Assembly: GCF_014650175.1 (NCBI RefSeq)
Contig: NZ_BMUL01000010.1
Coordinates: 248,001 to 312,000 of the forward strand
Source: Streptomyces termitum
GTDB taxonomy: Bacteria; Actinomycetota; Actinomycetes; Streptomycetales; Streptomycetaceae
DNA length: 64,000 nt
Direction: 5' to 3'
Part shown: one piece after another, positions 56,982-64,000 of the stretch
How positions within the stretch are numbered: the first letter of the stretch is position 1
Layout of the letters: each line of letters starts with the position of its first letter
Program-made: the position numbers and the translations under genes
Notes under the pieces: generated by a model
The model's input: only the letters and a program-made list of their open reading frames with translations
Database searches by the model: none
What the model was told of the DNA's origin: nothing

Positions 56982-58241
56982 TCAGACTTCCTCGCCGGCC
57001 TCGCTCTCCGCGTCCCCCTCGCGTCGGCGGCGCGTCCGCTCGGCGATCCCGCTGGAGAGCCTGCTCGTCGCCGACTTGGCCCGGTCAAGGGTCTCGGTGC
57101 CGAGGCGCCGGGCCGCTTCCACGTTCTCCGCACCCTTCTCCAGTGCCTTGTCGCGCACCTCTACGGCCGCCTCCTTCCAGCGCCGTGCCTCCAGCGACTC
57201 CTGGTCGCGCTCGATCCCGAGCCGGCCGTGGAAGTCGACGACGGAGACCTCGACGTGGTTGCGCGCGTGCACCACCTCGCGGGACGCGGTCGGGTGCAGC
57301 AGCACCTTCGCGTTGGCCGCGCCGGCGGCCGTGTGCATCCTGTCCATCAGGCGCTCGGTGCTCTCCGAGATGAGGTCCATGCGGTTCTTCCGGGCGGCTT
57401 TGAGTCCGAGGCGGTGCGCGTCCAGTTCGTGCGGGTCGGTCTCGCGCACCCGGTCGAGTTCGAGGACGGAGAAGGCGTCCTGGAGCTGGAAGCAGTGCGC
57501 CAGGACCGCGAGCCACTGCCGGACCTCGGCCTCGATCTCCCTGGCCGCCTTGGCGAGTTCCCCGATCCGGTTCTTCCGCTCCGTCTTCTCGGCGAGGGCG
57601 TCGAGTCGGCGCAGCGCGTACGCCTGGGTGTACAGGACGGCCGTCGGCGTGTTCTGAAGCTTCGACCAGGTGACCTCGGAGACCCGGCCCACTCGTTCCC
57701 GGACGGTGATGGCCTCCTTGAGCGCGAAGTCCACCGCGATCATCTGCGCCAACGACTGGTCGTTCTGGGCGCGGAGGACATCGTCGACCTTCTCGTCGAT
57801 CACGGCAAGGTAGTCGGTGATCTCGTCCATGGCCTGCTGCATCGCCAGTTGCGCCATGACCGCCGCTATGTTGGCCAGCTGGGCCGGGTTGCTCTTGAGC
57901 GGCCCCGCTCCCTTCGTGAATTCGACGAACCCGCCGATCTGTCCCTTGGGTCCCCTCAGCACGCCCGTATCCATGCCGGTCGCCGCGCTCCTGCGCAGGC
58001 CGGACTTCTCGATCCGCCGCGCGGACTCCTTGGTCACCTTCAGCCAGAGGCCCGATTCGGCAGCTCGTTCGGAAGCCGTCTGCGCGAGGCCGGCCGCGCC
58101 GCCGAGAACGGTGCCGAGCCGCCGTGTCCCGGGCCCCTTCGACGGCAGCCCCTCCGAGACGAGGAAGCGCTGGATCGCCGCCTCGTCCCCGACGACCATC
58201 AGCCCGTCGGAGTCTTTGAACAGCTGGATCTCATCGTCCAT
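56982..58241 (-). CDS. Unrecognised 419-residue helical protein
   Basis: The protein starts MDDEIQLFKDSDGLMVVGDE and is mainly helical. A Gly-rich stretch PGTRRLGTVLGGAAGLAQ lies near residues 36-53, and a basic region KVTKESARRIEKSGLRRS near 68-85. A conserved core MAQLAMQQAMDEITDYLAVI then DEKVDDVLRAQNDQS follows near 128-165. Long amphipathic or coiled-coil helices run to about 300. A charged tail ends GIAERTRRRREGDAESEAGE. No enzyme motif, signal peptide or certain membrane helix is visible. Similar sequences appear to occur in other actinobacteria, but I know of no function. GAGAGGG precedes the ATG. Confidence 0.75.
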   Translation of the reverse strand: MDDEIQLFKDSDGLMVVGDEAAIQRFLVSEGLPSKGPGTRRLGTVLGGAAGLAQTASERAAESGLWLKVTKESARRIEKSGLRRSAATGMDTGVLRGPKGQIGGFVEFTKGAGPLKSNPAQLANIAAVMAQLAMQQAMDEITDYLAVIDEKVDDVLRAQNDQSLAQMIAVDFALKEAITVRERVGRVSEVTWSKLQNTPTAVLYTQAYALRRLDALAEKTERKNRIGELAKAAREIEAEVRQWLAVLAHCFQLQDAFSVLELDRVRETDPHELDAHRLGLKAARKNRMDLISESTERLMDRMHTAAGAANAKVLLHPTASREVVHARNHVEVSVVDFHGRLGIERDQESLEARRWKEAAVEVRDKALEKGAENVEAARRLGTETLDRAKSATSRLSSGIAERTRRRREGDAESEAGEEV

Positions 58242-58327
58242 GGTCGGCCCTCTCGTGATCTCCCCTGCGCGGGGCACGGCCCGGACCTCTCTTCCCCCGG
58301 TCCGGGGCCGCGTGGGTGTGGTGGGGG

Positions 58328-58603
58328 TCAGGCCGCCGAGCGACGGAGACCCCGCCCCGGGGGCGGGGCGAGCGTGGAGGCGCTGCTCCCGGCGTCCCCG
58401 GGGGGAACAACGGTGCCGTCGTCGGCCGCCGCCCCGGGGGAAACGACGGGGCCGTCGTCGGCCGCCGCCCCGGGGGAAACGACGGGGCCGTCGTCGGCCG
58501 CCGCCCCGGGGGTCCGGTCGGCGGGACCGGTGAAGGAGACACTCGTGCCGCCCGGTCCGTGCGACCGGAACCGTCCCGCGGCCGTCTCCGGCTCCCGGCC
58601 CAT
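58328..58603 (-). CDS. Possible repeat-containing 91-residue ORF
   Basis: The ORF starts at ATG 58603 with AGGGGGAG upstream and reads PGAAADDGPVVS three times, because the 36-bp repeat is a whole number of codons. It ends 86 bp before the 419-residue gene. Low complexity makes it doubtful; it could be a leader for that gene. Confidence 0.3.
   Translation of the reverse strand: MGREPETAAGRFRSHGPGGTSVSFTGPADRTPGAAADDGPVVSPGAAADDGPVVSPGAAADDGTVVPPGDAGSSASTLAPPPGRGLRRSAA
58415..58512. repeat. 36-bp tandem repeat (three copies)
   Basis: GCCGTCGTCGGCCGCCGCCC begins each unit at 58415, 58451 and 58487, exactly 36 bp apart. The second and third join through identical sequence, and a degenerate copy precedes. 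It lies just upstream of the 419-residue gene. Confidence 0.9.
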
Positions 58604-58878
58604 GGCCAACTCCCCCTCGCGCGTCGCGCGCGCCGCCCCTTGTCCGCCGTCGGGCCCCGTCCTGACCGGAGGGGAGCCTCGACTCGGGCAGCGTACAGGG
58701 AGTATCGGGGCTCACAGGGCGGAACGGACGCGCCCGCCGCACCGGCACGGATGGTGACCGCCCGGTACGAAGCGCCCAAGGCCCGGCCTGCGCGGACGAA
58801 CACCGCCGGGAACCCCGACGTGCTGTCCGGCGCACCCGCCGGGGCCGTTACCCTGGCGCCCGGAACCGAGGAGGCAGC

Positions 58879-59472
58879 ATGGCGCGGATGCCGTCGGCCG
58901 AGCGACGCCGGCAGTTGGTGGAGGCGGCGATCAGGGCGATGGTCCGGGACGGGGTGGCCCGGACCACCACGCGGTCGATCTGCGCCGAGGCCGGTGTCTC
59001 GCTGAGCGTCTTCCACTACTGCTTCGACTCCAAGCAGGCCCTCCTCGAAGCCGCCATCGAGACGATCATCGGCGACTACACGGCCCGGGTGATGAAGGCC
59101 GTGGAGCCGCGCGGGACGCTGCGCGAGACGGTGCGGGCGGCGCTGCGGACGTACTGGGAGGACGTCACCGGGCGGCCGGACGCGCACATGCTCACGTACG
59201 ACCTCACCCAGTACGCGCTGCGCGAGCCCGGTTTCGAGCATCTGGCCCGCGCCCAGTACGAGCAGTACGTGCGGTCGGCGACGGCGCTGGTGGAGCAGGT
59301 GGGCGCGGTGCGGGGGGAGGCGCCCCGGGTGCCGGTGCGGACACTGGCCCGGCACCTCGCGGCGGCGGTGGACGGGATGACGCTCCAGTACCTGGTGCTG
59401 CGGGACGAGGAAGCGGCCCTGGATCAGCTGGAGTTGACGGCTGATCAGCTGGTCCGGCTCATCGAGGGCTGA
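58879..59472 (+). CDS. TetR family transcriptional regulator
   Basis: The 197-residue regulator has an HTH (about 10-52: RQLVEAAIRAMVRDGVARTT, AEAGVSLSVFHYCFDSKQAL) and a helical effector domain. GAGGAGG lies 5 bp before the ATG. It is followed 143 bp later by the secreted dipeptidase-like gene on the same strand, which is a possible but unproven target. Confidence 0.85.
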   Translation: MARMPSAERRRQLVEAAIRAMVRDGVARTTTRSICAEAGVSLSVFHYCFDSKQALLEAAIETIIGDYTARVMKAVEPRGTLRETVRAALRTYWEDVTGRPDAHMLTYDLTQYALREPGFEHLARAQYEQYVRSATALVEQVGAVRGEAPRVPVRTLARHLAAAVDGMTLQYLVLRDEEAALDQLELTADQLVRLIEG

Positions 59473-59615
59473 GCGGCGGTCCACCGGGCGCGCCGGTGTC
59501 CGTAGCTTCCTCCGGACTTCAACAGGTCATCTGACCCGGACTCTTGACTCGGTCCTCCGGCACCGCGATCCTCGGGGCGCCCGGTACACCCCCACCGACC
59601 GGAGGCTTCCCGACC

Positions 59616-61691
59616 ATGACCCCACGCACCGACCGGAGTTCGCCCCCGCTTCGCGGGGCGCGCCGCTTCGGCCTCATGTCCCTTCTCCTCGCCCTGGCGG
59701 CCGTCCTGTTCGGCGCCGCGCCGGTCCCGGCGGCCGATTCCCCGTGGTGGGAGCCGACCACCCGCCCGGCGGCCGATTCGCAGGTCAACGCCACGGGCGC
59801 ACCGTTCACCGGCACCGATTCCCAGGGCCGGGTGCGCGGCTTCGTCGACGCGCACAACCACGTGATGTCCAACGAGGGCTTCGGCGGCCGGCTGATCTGC
59901 GGCGCGCCGTTCGCGGCCGGCGGCGCGCCCGAGGCGCTGAAGGACTGCCCGGAGCACTACCCGGACGGTTCGAACGCGCTCTTCGAGAACCTGACCGGCG
60001 GCGCCGACGGGAAGCACGACCCGAACGGCTGGCCGACGTTCAAGGACTGGCCCGCCTACAACTCGCTGACGCACCAGCAGAACTACTACGCCTGGCTGGA
60101 GCGGGCGTGGCGCGGCGGCCAGCGCGTCCTCGTCAACGACCTGGTGTCGAACGGGCTGCTGTGCTCGATCATGCCCCGGGACCGGGGCTGCGACGAGATG
60201 GAGGCCATCCGGCTGGAGGCCCGCAAGAGCTACGAGATGCAGGACTACGTCGACTCGCTGTTCGGCGGCCCGGGCAAGGGCTGGTTCCGCATCGTGACCA
60301 GCGCCGACCAGGCCCGTTCGGTGGTCCAGCAGGGCAAGCTGGCCGTCGTCCTCGGCGTGGAGACCTCGGAGCCCTTCGGCTGCAAGCAGATCCTCGACGT
60401 GGCGCAGTGCGGCCAGGCGGACATCGACCGGGGCCTGGACGAGCTGTACGGGCTCGGGGTCCGCAGCATGTTCCTGTGCCACAAGTTCGACAACGCGCTG
60501 TGCGGCGTCCGCTTCGACAGCGGGACGACGGGCGTGGCGGTGAACATCGGCCAGTTCCTGTCCACCGGCACCTTCTGGGCGACCGAGCGGTGCCCGGGGG
60601 CGCAGAAGGACAACCCGATCGGCCTTGTGGCGCCCGCCGCGATGGCGGCGAAGCTGCCCGCCGGGGTGAGCGTGCCCCCGTACGCCTCCGACGCCCGCTG
60701 CAACACCCGCGGGCTGACCCGTCTCGGCGAGTACGCCCTGCGGGGCATGATCGACCGGGGCATGATGCTGGAGCTCGACCACATGAGCGTGAAGGCGGCC
60801 GGCCGGGCGCTCGACATCCTGGAGGCCGAGGAGTACCCGGGCGTCCTGTCCACGCACAGCTGGATGGACCTCGACTGGACCGAGCGCCTCTACCGGCTGG
60901 GCGGTTTCACCGCGCCGTACATGCACGCCGCCGCCGGTTTCATCGGCGAGGCGAACGGGCGGGCGGCGCTGCGCGAGAAGTACGGCGTCGGCCTCGGCTA
61001 CGGCACCGACATGAACGGGGTCGGCGGCTGGCCCGGCCCGGTCGGCGCGGACGCCCCGAACGCGGTGCGCTACCCGTACCGCACCTTCGACGGCGGCACG
61101 GTCATGGACCGGCAGGTGACCGGGGAGAAGACCTGGGACCTGAACGCGGACGGCGCCGCCCACGCCGGTCTGGTGCCGGACTGGGTCGAGCAGATCCGGC
61201 TCACCCCGGGCGGCCCGGACGTCATCGACGACCTGGCGCTCGGCGCGGAGTCGTACCTGCGGACCTGGCGGGCGACCGAGCGGTACGAGCCGGGCGAGAA
61301 CCTCGCCCTGGGGCGTCCCGCCTCGGCGAGCTCCGCCGAGTGGAACCCGTTCGTCAGCTACGCCCCCGGGCGGGCCGTCGACGGCGACACCGGCAGCCGC
61401 TGGGCCAGCGACTGGTCGGACGACCAGTGGCTCCAGGTGGACCTGGGCGAGGTGCGGCGGGTCGGCCGGGTCTCCCTGGACTGGGAGCGGGCGCACCCCG
61501 CCGCGTACCGGATCGAGGTCTCCGAGGACGGCGCGGCGTGGCGGACGGTCTGGTCGACGCAGGCCGGGGACGGCGGCTACGACACGGCCTCGTTCGCGTC
61601 CACGCCCGCCCGGTACGTACGGGTGCACGGGGAGCGGCGGGCCACCCAGTGGGGCTATTCCGTGTACGAGGTGAAGGTCACCCGCTCCTGA
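59616..61691 (+). CDS. Secreted dipeptidase-like enzyme with discoidin domain
   Basis: The 691-residue protein has a Sec signal (MTPRTDRSSPPLRGARRFG, then a hydrophobic run, cleavage after about residue 40, APVPAA). The catalytic part (about 70-540) has VDAHNHVMSNEG (metal-binding HxH), VVLGVETSEPFGCKQ, HKFDNALCG, MLELDHMSVKAAG, STHSWMDLDW and GYGTDMNG, a membrane-dipeptidase/amidohydrolase pattern. A C-terminal F5/8 type C (discoidin) module (about 555-690) has NLALGRPASASSAEWNPFVS and SDDQWLQVDLGEVRRVGRVS, which usually binds carbohydrate. GGAGG precedes the ATG. Substrate unknown. Confidence 0.85.
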   Translation: MTPRTDRSSPPLRGARRFGLMSLLLALAAVLFGAAPVPAADSPWWEPTTRPAADSQVNATGAPFTGTDSQGRVRGFVDAHNHVMSNEGFGGRLICGAPFAAGGAPEALKDCPEHYPDGSNALFENLTGGADGKHDPNGWPTFKDWPAYNSLTHQQNYYAWLERAWRGGQRVLVNDLVSNGLLCSIMPRDRGCDEMEAIRLEARKSYEMQDYVDSLFGGPGKGWFRIVTSADQARSVVQQGKLAVVLGVETSEPFGCKQILDVAQCGQADIDRGLDELYGLGVRSMFLCHKFDNALCGVRFDSGTTGVAVNIGQFLSTGTFWATERCPGAQKDNPIGLVAPAAMAAKLPAGVSVPPYASDARCNTRGLTRLGEYALRGMIDRGMMLELDHMSVKAAGRALDILEAEEYPGVLSTHSWMDLDWTERLYRLGGFTAPYMHAAAGFIGEANGRAALREKYGVGLGYGTDMNGVGGWPGPVGADAPNAVRYPYRTFDGGTVMDRQVTGEKTWDLNADGAAHAGLVPDWVEQIRLTPGGPDVIDDLALGAESYLRTWRATERYEPGENLALGRPASASSAEWNPFVSYAPGRAVDGDTGSRWASDWSDDQWLQVDLGEVRRVGRVSLDWERAHPAAYRIEVSEDGAAWRTVWSTQAGDGGYDTASFASTPARYVRVHGERRATQWGYSVYEVKVTRS

Positions 61692-61713
61692 GCGGGAGGC
61701 CCGCGCGCTGAAC

Positions 61714-61748
61714 GGGGCCGGCCGGATCGCGACGATCCGGCCGGCCCC
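61714..61748 (+). terminator. Terminator with 16-bp perfect stem
   Basis: GGGGCCGGCCGGATCG (61714-61729) pairs fully with 61733-61748 around CGA. It starts 22 bp after the dipeptidase gene stop. Confidence 0.85.
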
Positions 61749-61813
61749 TTCGCGTGCGCGTCGGCCGGCCGAGCCCCGGCTTCACCCCGGACGCCGGCCC
61801 CTTCGCGTGCGCG
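61740..61813. repeat. 21-bp direct repeat, 53 bp apart
   Basis: The sequence GCCGGCCCCTTCGCGTGCGC plus one G occurs at 61740-61760 and 61793-61813, the first copy overlapping the terminator's right arm. Confidence 0.8.
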
Positions 61814-61829
61814 CGTGCGTGCCGGGGTG

Positions 61830-61957
61830 TCAGCCGGCGGCCGGGGAGGTCCAGTCGGCGGGGACGCGGGCGAGGCGGACGCGCTGCGGGTGGCCGCCGA
61901 CGGCGACCGTGGCGATCCGCTCCCCGGTGGCGGCCCGTACCGCACCGATGGGGGACG
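61830..61957 (-). pseudogene. Possible C-terminal remnant of a lost gene
   Basis: On the minus strand an open stretch ends at TGA 61830-61832 and reads like normal protein: GAVRAATGERIATVAVGGHP then QRVRLARVPADWTSPAAG. It has no start and runs into the promoter of the CBS-BON gene, so it looks like the tail of a truncated gene. Family not recognised. Confidence 0.25.
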
Positions 61958-61993
61958 ATGGAAGCCGCAGACCCAGAAGGGACGGAACGGACG

Positions 61994-62611
61994 ATGAGGC
62001 ACCGCAGTGTCGCCGACCTCATGACGCCCACCGCGGTGTCGGTCCAGCGCGGGACGTCGTTCAAGGAGATCGCGCGGCTCCTCGACGAGTACGGCATCAC
62101 CGCCGTACCGGTCGTCGACGAGGAGAACCGGCCCGTGGGCGTGGTCTCCGAGGCGGACCTGCTCCGGCGGCACACCGCCAAGGACGGCCCCAGCACCGCC
62201 GAGGCGATGATGTCCAGCCCCGTGCGCACCGCCCGCCCCTCCTGGACCGCCGTGGAGGCGGCCCGGATGATGGAGCGGCACCGGGTGAAGCGGCTGCCCG
62301 TCGTGGACGCCGAGGGGCGGCTCATCGGCGTCCTCAGCCGCAGCGACCTCCTCCAGCTCTTCCTGCGCCGCGACCGGTCGATCCAGGAGGAGATCCGCGA
62401 GGACGTCGTCGTCCGCATCCTCGGCCTCTCCCCCGCCGCCGTCCACATCGACGTCGACGAGGGCCGCGTCACGCTCAGCGGAACCGTCGAGCGCGAGAGC
62501 CTCGCCCCGATCCTGCTGCGGCTGTGCGAGTCGGTGGACGGCGTGGTGGAGGTCGTCAACCACGTACGGGTCGAACCGGCGGGGCAGGACGAGCGGGACG
62601 GGGACGCGTAA
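61994..62611 (+). CDS. CBS-BON domain protein
   Basis: The 205-residue protein has CBS-1 (about 5-58: VADLMTPTAVSVQRGTSFKE), CBS-2 (about 66-124: AMMSSPVRTARPSWTAVEAA, RLPVVDAEGRLIGVLSRSDL) and BON (about 130-192: VHIDVDEGRVTLSGTVERES). It is the intact reference for the truncated gene at 23833 and for the fused one at 19350. CBS pairs sense adenine nucleotides. ATG 61994 fits the family start; ATG 61958, with GGGGGA upstream, would add 12 residues. It is followed by a DUF1876 gene, another dormancy family. Confidence 0.85.
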   Translation: MRHRSVADLMTPTAVSVQRGTSFKEIARLLDEYGITAVPVVDEENRPVGVVSEADLLRRHTAKDGPSTAEAMMSSPVRTARPSWTAVEAARMMERHRVKRLPVVDAEGRLIGVLSRSDLLQLFLRRDRSIQEEIREDVVVRILGLSPAAVHIDVDEGRVTLSGTVERESLAPILLRLCESVDGVVEVVNHVRVEPAGQDERDGDA

Positions 62612-62802
62612 CGGGCCGGGCGGGCCCTCCCCGCCGTCTCGGCCGGGCCGGGCCCTTGCGGCCGGGCCGGTTCGCGAGCCCTCCGGTCAGCCCGGCCCCG
62701 ACCATCCTGCACGGATCGGCCCCGACCTTCCGGCGCGGGTCGGACCCCGGCCGGTCCGGGTCGCCCCCGCCGGTCGCGGTCGGGCGGTCTCGCCCGTCCC
62801 GG

Positions 62803-63102
62803 TCAGGTGACCGCCTCCGGCCAGCCGTATCCGGGGCCCGTACGGCGGGGTACGGTGCCGGCGCCCGCCGCCTCCATCTCGCGGTCGGCCTCCCGCATGA
62901 GCCGGCCCGCCAGGTCCTTCATCGCCCGGCTCGCGGCCAGTTCGTCGCCGATGGCGGGGACGTCCCGGTCCGCCGGGTCGCACCGGGCCGTGCCGTGTCC
63001 GGTGTAGGTCGCCCGCCCCGTGTCGAGCCGGGCCTCGGCCTCCGTGCGGCCCGCCTCCTCCCGCAGTTCCACGCCGACCTTCCACTCCAGGTTCCGCGTC
63101 AT
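62803..63102 (-). CDS. DUF1876 (Rv1738-like) small protein
   Basis: The 99-residue protein matches DUF1876: MTRNLEWKVGVELREEAGRT, ARLDTGRATYTGHGTARCDP, then DVPAIGDELAASRAMKDLA. The mycobacterial homologue Rv1738 is a strongly hypoxia-induced DosR-regulon protein with similarity to ribosome hibernation factors. It is leftward, next to the CBS-BON gene, and forms a small second stress locus in this window. The family-length start ATG 63102 was chosen over the longer frame; AGG lies about 8 bp upstream. Confidence 0.85.
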   Translation of the reverse strand: MTRNLEWKVGVELREEAGRTEAEARLDTGRATYTGHGTARCDPADRDVPAIGDELAASRAMKDLAGRLMREADREMEAAGAGTVPRRTGPGYGWPEAVT

Positions 63103-63298
63103 GTCCTGCCTCCTCGCACGCCGCTCGCCCCCTCCGTCCGCCCCTCCCTCCTTCCAGGATCCGCCCGCCGGGCCCGGGGCGCACGGGGACGGACGGTGGA
63201 GGCGCGTGTTCCGCTCCGGCCGCGCGGGAACCACCTCCGGACCGGCACTTCACGGTGCACGCTCCACAGCCCACCCTCCACGGCGAAGGGGAACCGCT

Positions 63299-63547
63299 AT
63301 GGCCGGCCGGTTCGGCGCGCGCAAACGGCTGGAGGCCCTCCAGATGGCCGTCGCCGGCCTGGGCGTCCCCGCGGGGCTCGGCATCGGCGTGCTCCTCGCC
63401 GAGTGGGGGCTGCACGTCGGCGTCGGGCTCGCGGCGACCGCCCTCGTCCTGATGGCGACCGCCACCGCCCTCGCCCGGCTGGACGCCCTCCTCGCCCGCC
63501 ACCGGCCGCCGCGGCGGTACGCGCGGGACGACGACCCCGCGCCGTGA
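63299..63547 (+). CDS. Small membrane protein, 82 residues
   Basis: The protein has a basic N-terminus (MAGRFGARKRLEALQM) and two hydrophobic helices (about 17-35 and 39-58: VGVGLAATALVLMATATALA). A charged C-terminus (RHRPPRRYARDDDPAP) follows. AAGGGGA precedes the ATG. No family recognised. It is divergent from the DUF1876 gene. Confidence 0.55.
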   Translation: MAGRFGARKRLEALQMAVAGLGVPAGLGIGVLLAEWGLHVGVGLAATALVLMATATALARLDALLARHRPPRRYARDDDPAP

Positions 63548-63643
63548 CCGCCGCCCGGCTTCCGGTACGTACGGAACCGTTCCCGTCCGGTACGGAGTCC
63601 CCTTCGGCCACGGCGCGCCGGGGGCGCGGTCGTCCGGCCGGGT

Positions 63644-64000
63644 TCAGCCGGCGTCGAGCTGGTGGTCGGCCCAGACGTAGCCCGCGGGCAGCAGGTCGGT
63701 GACGGGGACGGTCCGCAGGCCGTCGCCGTCACCGTCCTCGCCACCACCGCCTCCGACGACGACTCCGATCGTCGGGAAGTAGTCGAGGAGGACCTGGCGG
63801 CACCGGCCGCACGGGGGCACGACCCCCCGGTCGCGGTCGCCCACGGCGACGATCGTGTCCAGCTCGTACGCGCCCTGGGCGGCGGCGGTCCCGATGAGGA
63901 CCAGCTCGGCGCAGGGCCCGCCGGTGAAGTGGTAGGCGTTCACCGCGGTGACGATCCGGCCGTCCCGGGCGCGGGCCGCGGCGGCCATGGTGTGGTGGTC
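63644..64000 (-). CDS. Cytidine deaminase family protein (5' end outside window)
   Basis: The 118 visible residues continue to the window edge; the coding frame reads through DHHTMAAAARA, so the ATG at 63988 is internal. Zinc and catalytic motifs are GGPCAELVLIG (Cys ligand, catalytic Glu) and PCGRCRQVL (two Cys), the three-Cys pattern of tetrameric cytidine deaminases. A Gly/Asp-rich insertion (GGGGGEDGDGDG) follows. It would deaminate cytidine or a related nucleoside in pyrimidine salvage or antibiotic resistance. Confidence 0.85.
   Translation of the reverse strand, partial: DHHTMAAAARARDGRIVTAVNAYHFTGGPCAELVLIGTAAAQGAYELDTIVAVGDRDRGVVPPCGRCRQVLLDYFPTIGVVVGGGGGEDGDGDGLRTVPVTDLLPAGYVWADHQLDAG

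Larger units (their letters stand above)
61692..61993. other. 302-bp intergenic region
   Basis: It holds a strong terminator (61714-61748), a 21-bp direct repeat, and a possible leftward gene remnant (61830-61957). An ATG at 61958 is an alternative start for the following CBS-BON gene. Confidence 0.6.

Noticed and set aside
58316..59005. A plus-strand gene with repeated GRRPGG segments
   Set aside because: It is the reverse reading of the 36-bp repeat and runs into the TetR gene in another frame; no ribosome binding site.
63250..63747. A minus-strand gene over the small membrane protein
   Set aside because: The frame is Arg/Ala/Gly-rich, lacks a ribosome binding site and overlaps the end of the cytidine deaminase gene.

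Overview
The window is high-GC actinobacterial DNA, most probably a Streptomyces chromosome. The evidence is codon use with almost only G/C in third positions, frequent GTG starts, purine-rich ribosome binding sites, and lineage-typical families: streptophobe protein, DUF6777, DUF1876, DUF4232 lipoprotein, CBS-BON proteins, FHA-ABC transporter and GAF/SpoIIE phosphatase. I see no rRNA, tRNA, insertion sequence, integrase, prophage or CRISPR array. Gene starts were chosen from ribosome binding sites and family lengths.

Layout. 1-4.3 kb: a partial gene, then a leftward operon encoding a DyP peroxidase with an encapsulin cargo tag, the encapsulin shell, a DUF1345 membrane protein and a CrtI-like FAD oxidoreductase. 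4.5-12 kb: an FdhF/YdeP molybdoenzyme, a two-AAA Clp ATPase, a YhgE/Pip-type membrane protein and a TerD protein. 12.1-15.3 kb: fused isobutyryl-CoA mutase (icmF) behind a palindromic operator. 15.4-26 kb: a dormancy or redox-stress cluster that parallels the mycobacterial DosR regulon, with a DevR/OsdR response regulator and GAF kinase, two universal stress proteins, CBS/BON proteins, an Acg-type nitroreductase fused to a CBS-BON protein, a zinc alcohol dehydrogenase, a beta-CASP MBL nuclease and Hsp20. DevR-box-like inverted repeats lie in its divergent promoter regions. 26-35.5 kb: a lipoprotein, acyl-CoA dehydrogenase, GAF/SpoIIE phosphatase, succinate-semialdehyde dehydrogenase, ThuA, DUF3626, class II aldolase and a TetR regulator.

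35.6-40.3 kb: a phospho-signalling operon of FHA-FHA-ABC transporter, a repeat-bearing protein and a soluble Ser/Thr kinase, resembling mycobacterial PknF/Rv1747. 40.3-48.8 kb: a leftward, tightly coupled lipid-modification locus (SDR, ECF sigma factor, FAD oxidase, DUF1365, Cfa-like methyltransferase, DUF1295, Pro-rich peptide, streptophobe protein). 49-56 kb: DUF6777 protein, MocR regulator, FBP zinc-finger protein, then a glutarate-type module (glutaryl-CoA dehydrogenase, CaiB/BaiF CoA-transferase, GntR). 56-61.7 kb: a DUF4352 protein, an unrecognised 419-residue helical protein, a TetR regulator and a secreted dipeptidase-like enzyme with a discoidin domain. 62-64 kb: a second CBS-BON gene with a DUF1876 (Rv1738-like) gene, a small membrane protein and a partial cytidine deaminase.

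Most systems belong to described families. The least explained items are the CBS-BON-nitroreductase fusion, the internally deleted CBS gene, the 18-bp GGTTCACA array before the aldolase, the GGATCC-rich repeats at three loci, and the 419-residue protein beside a 36-bp minisatellite.
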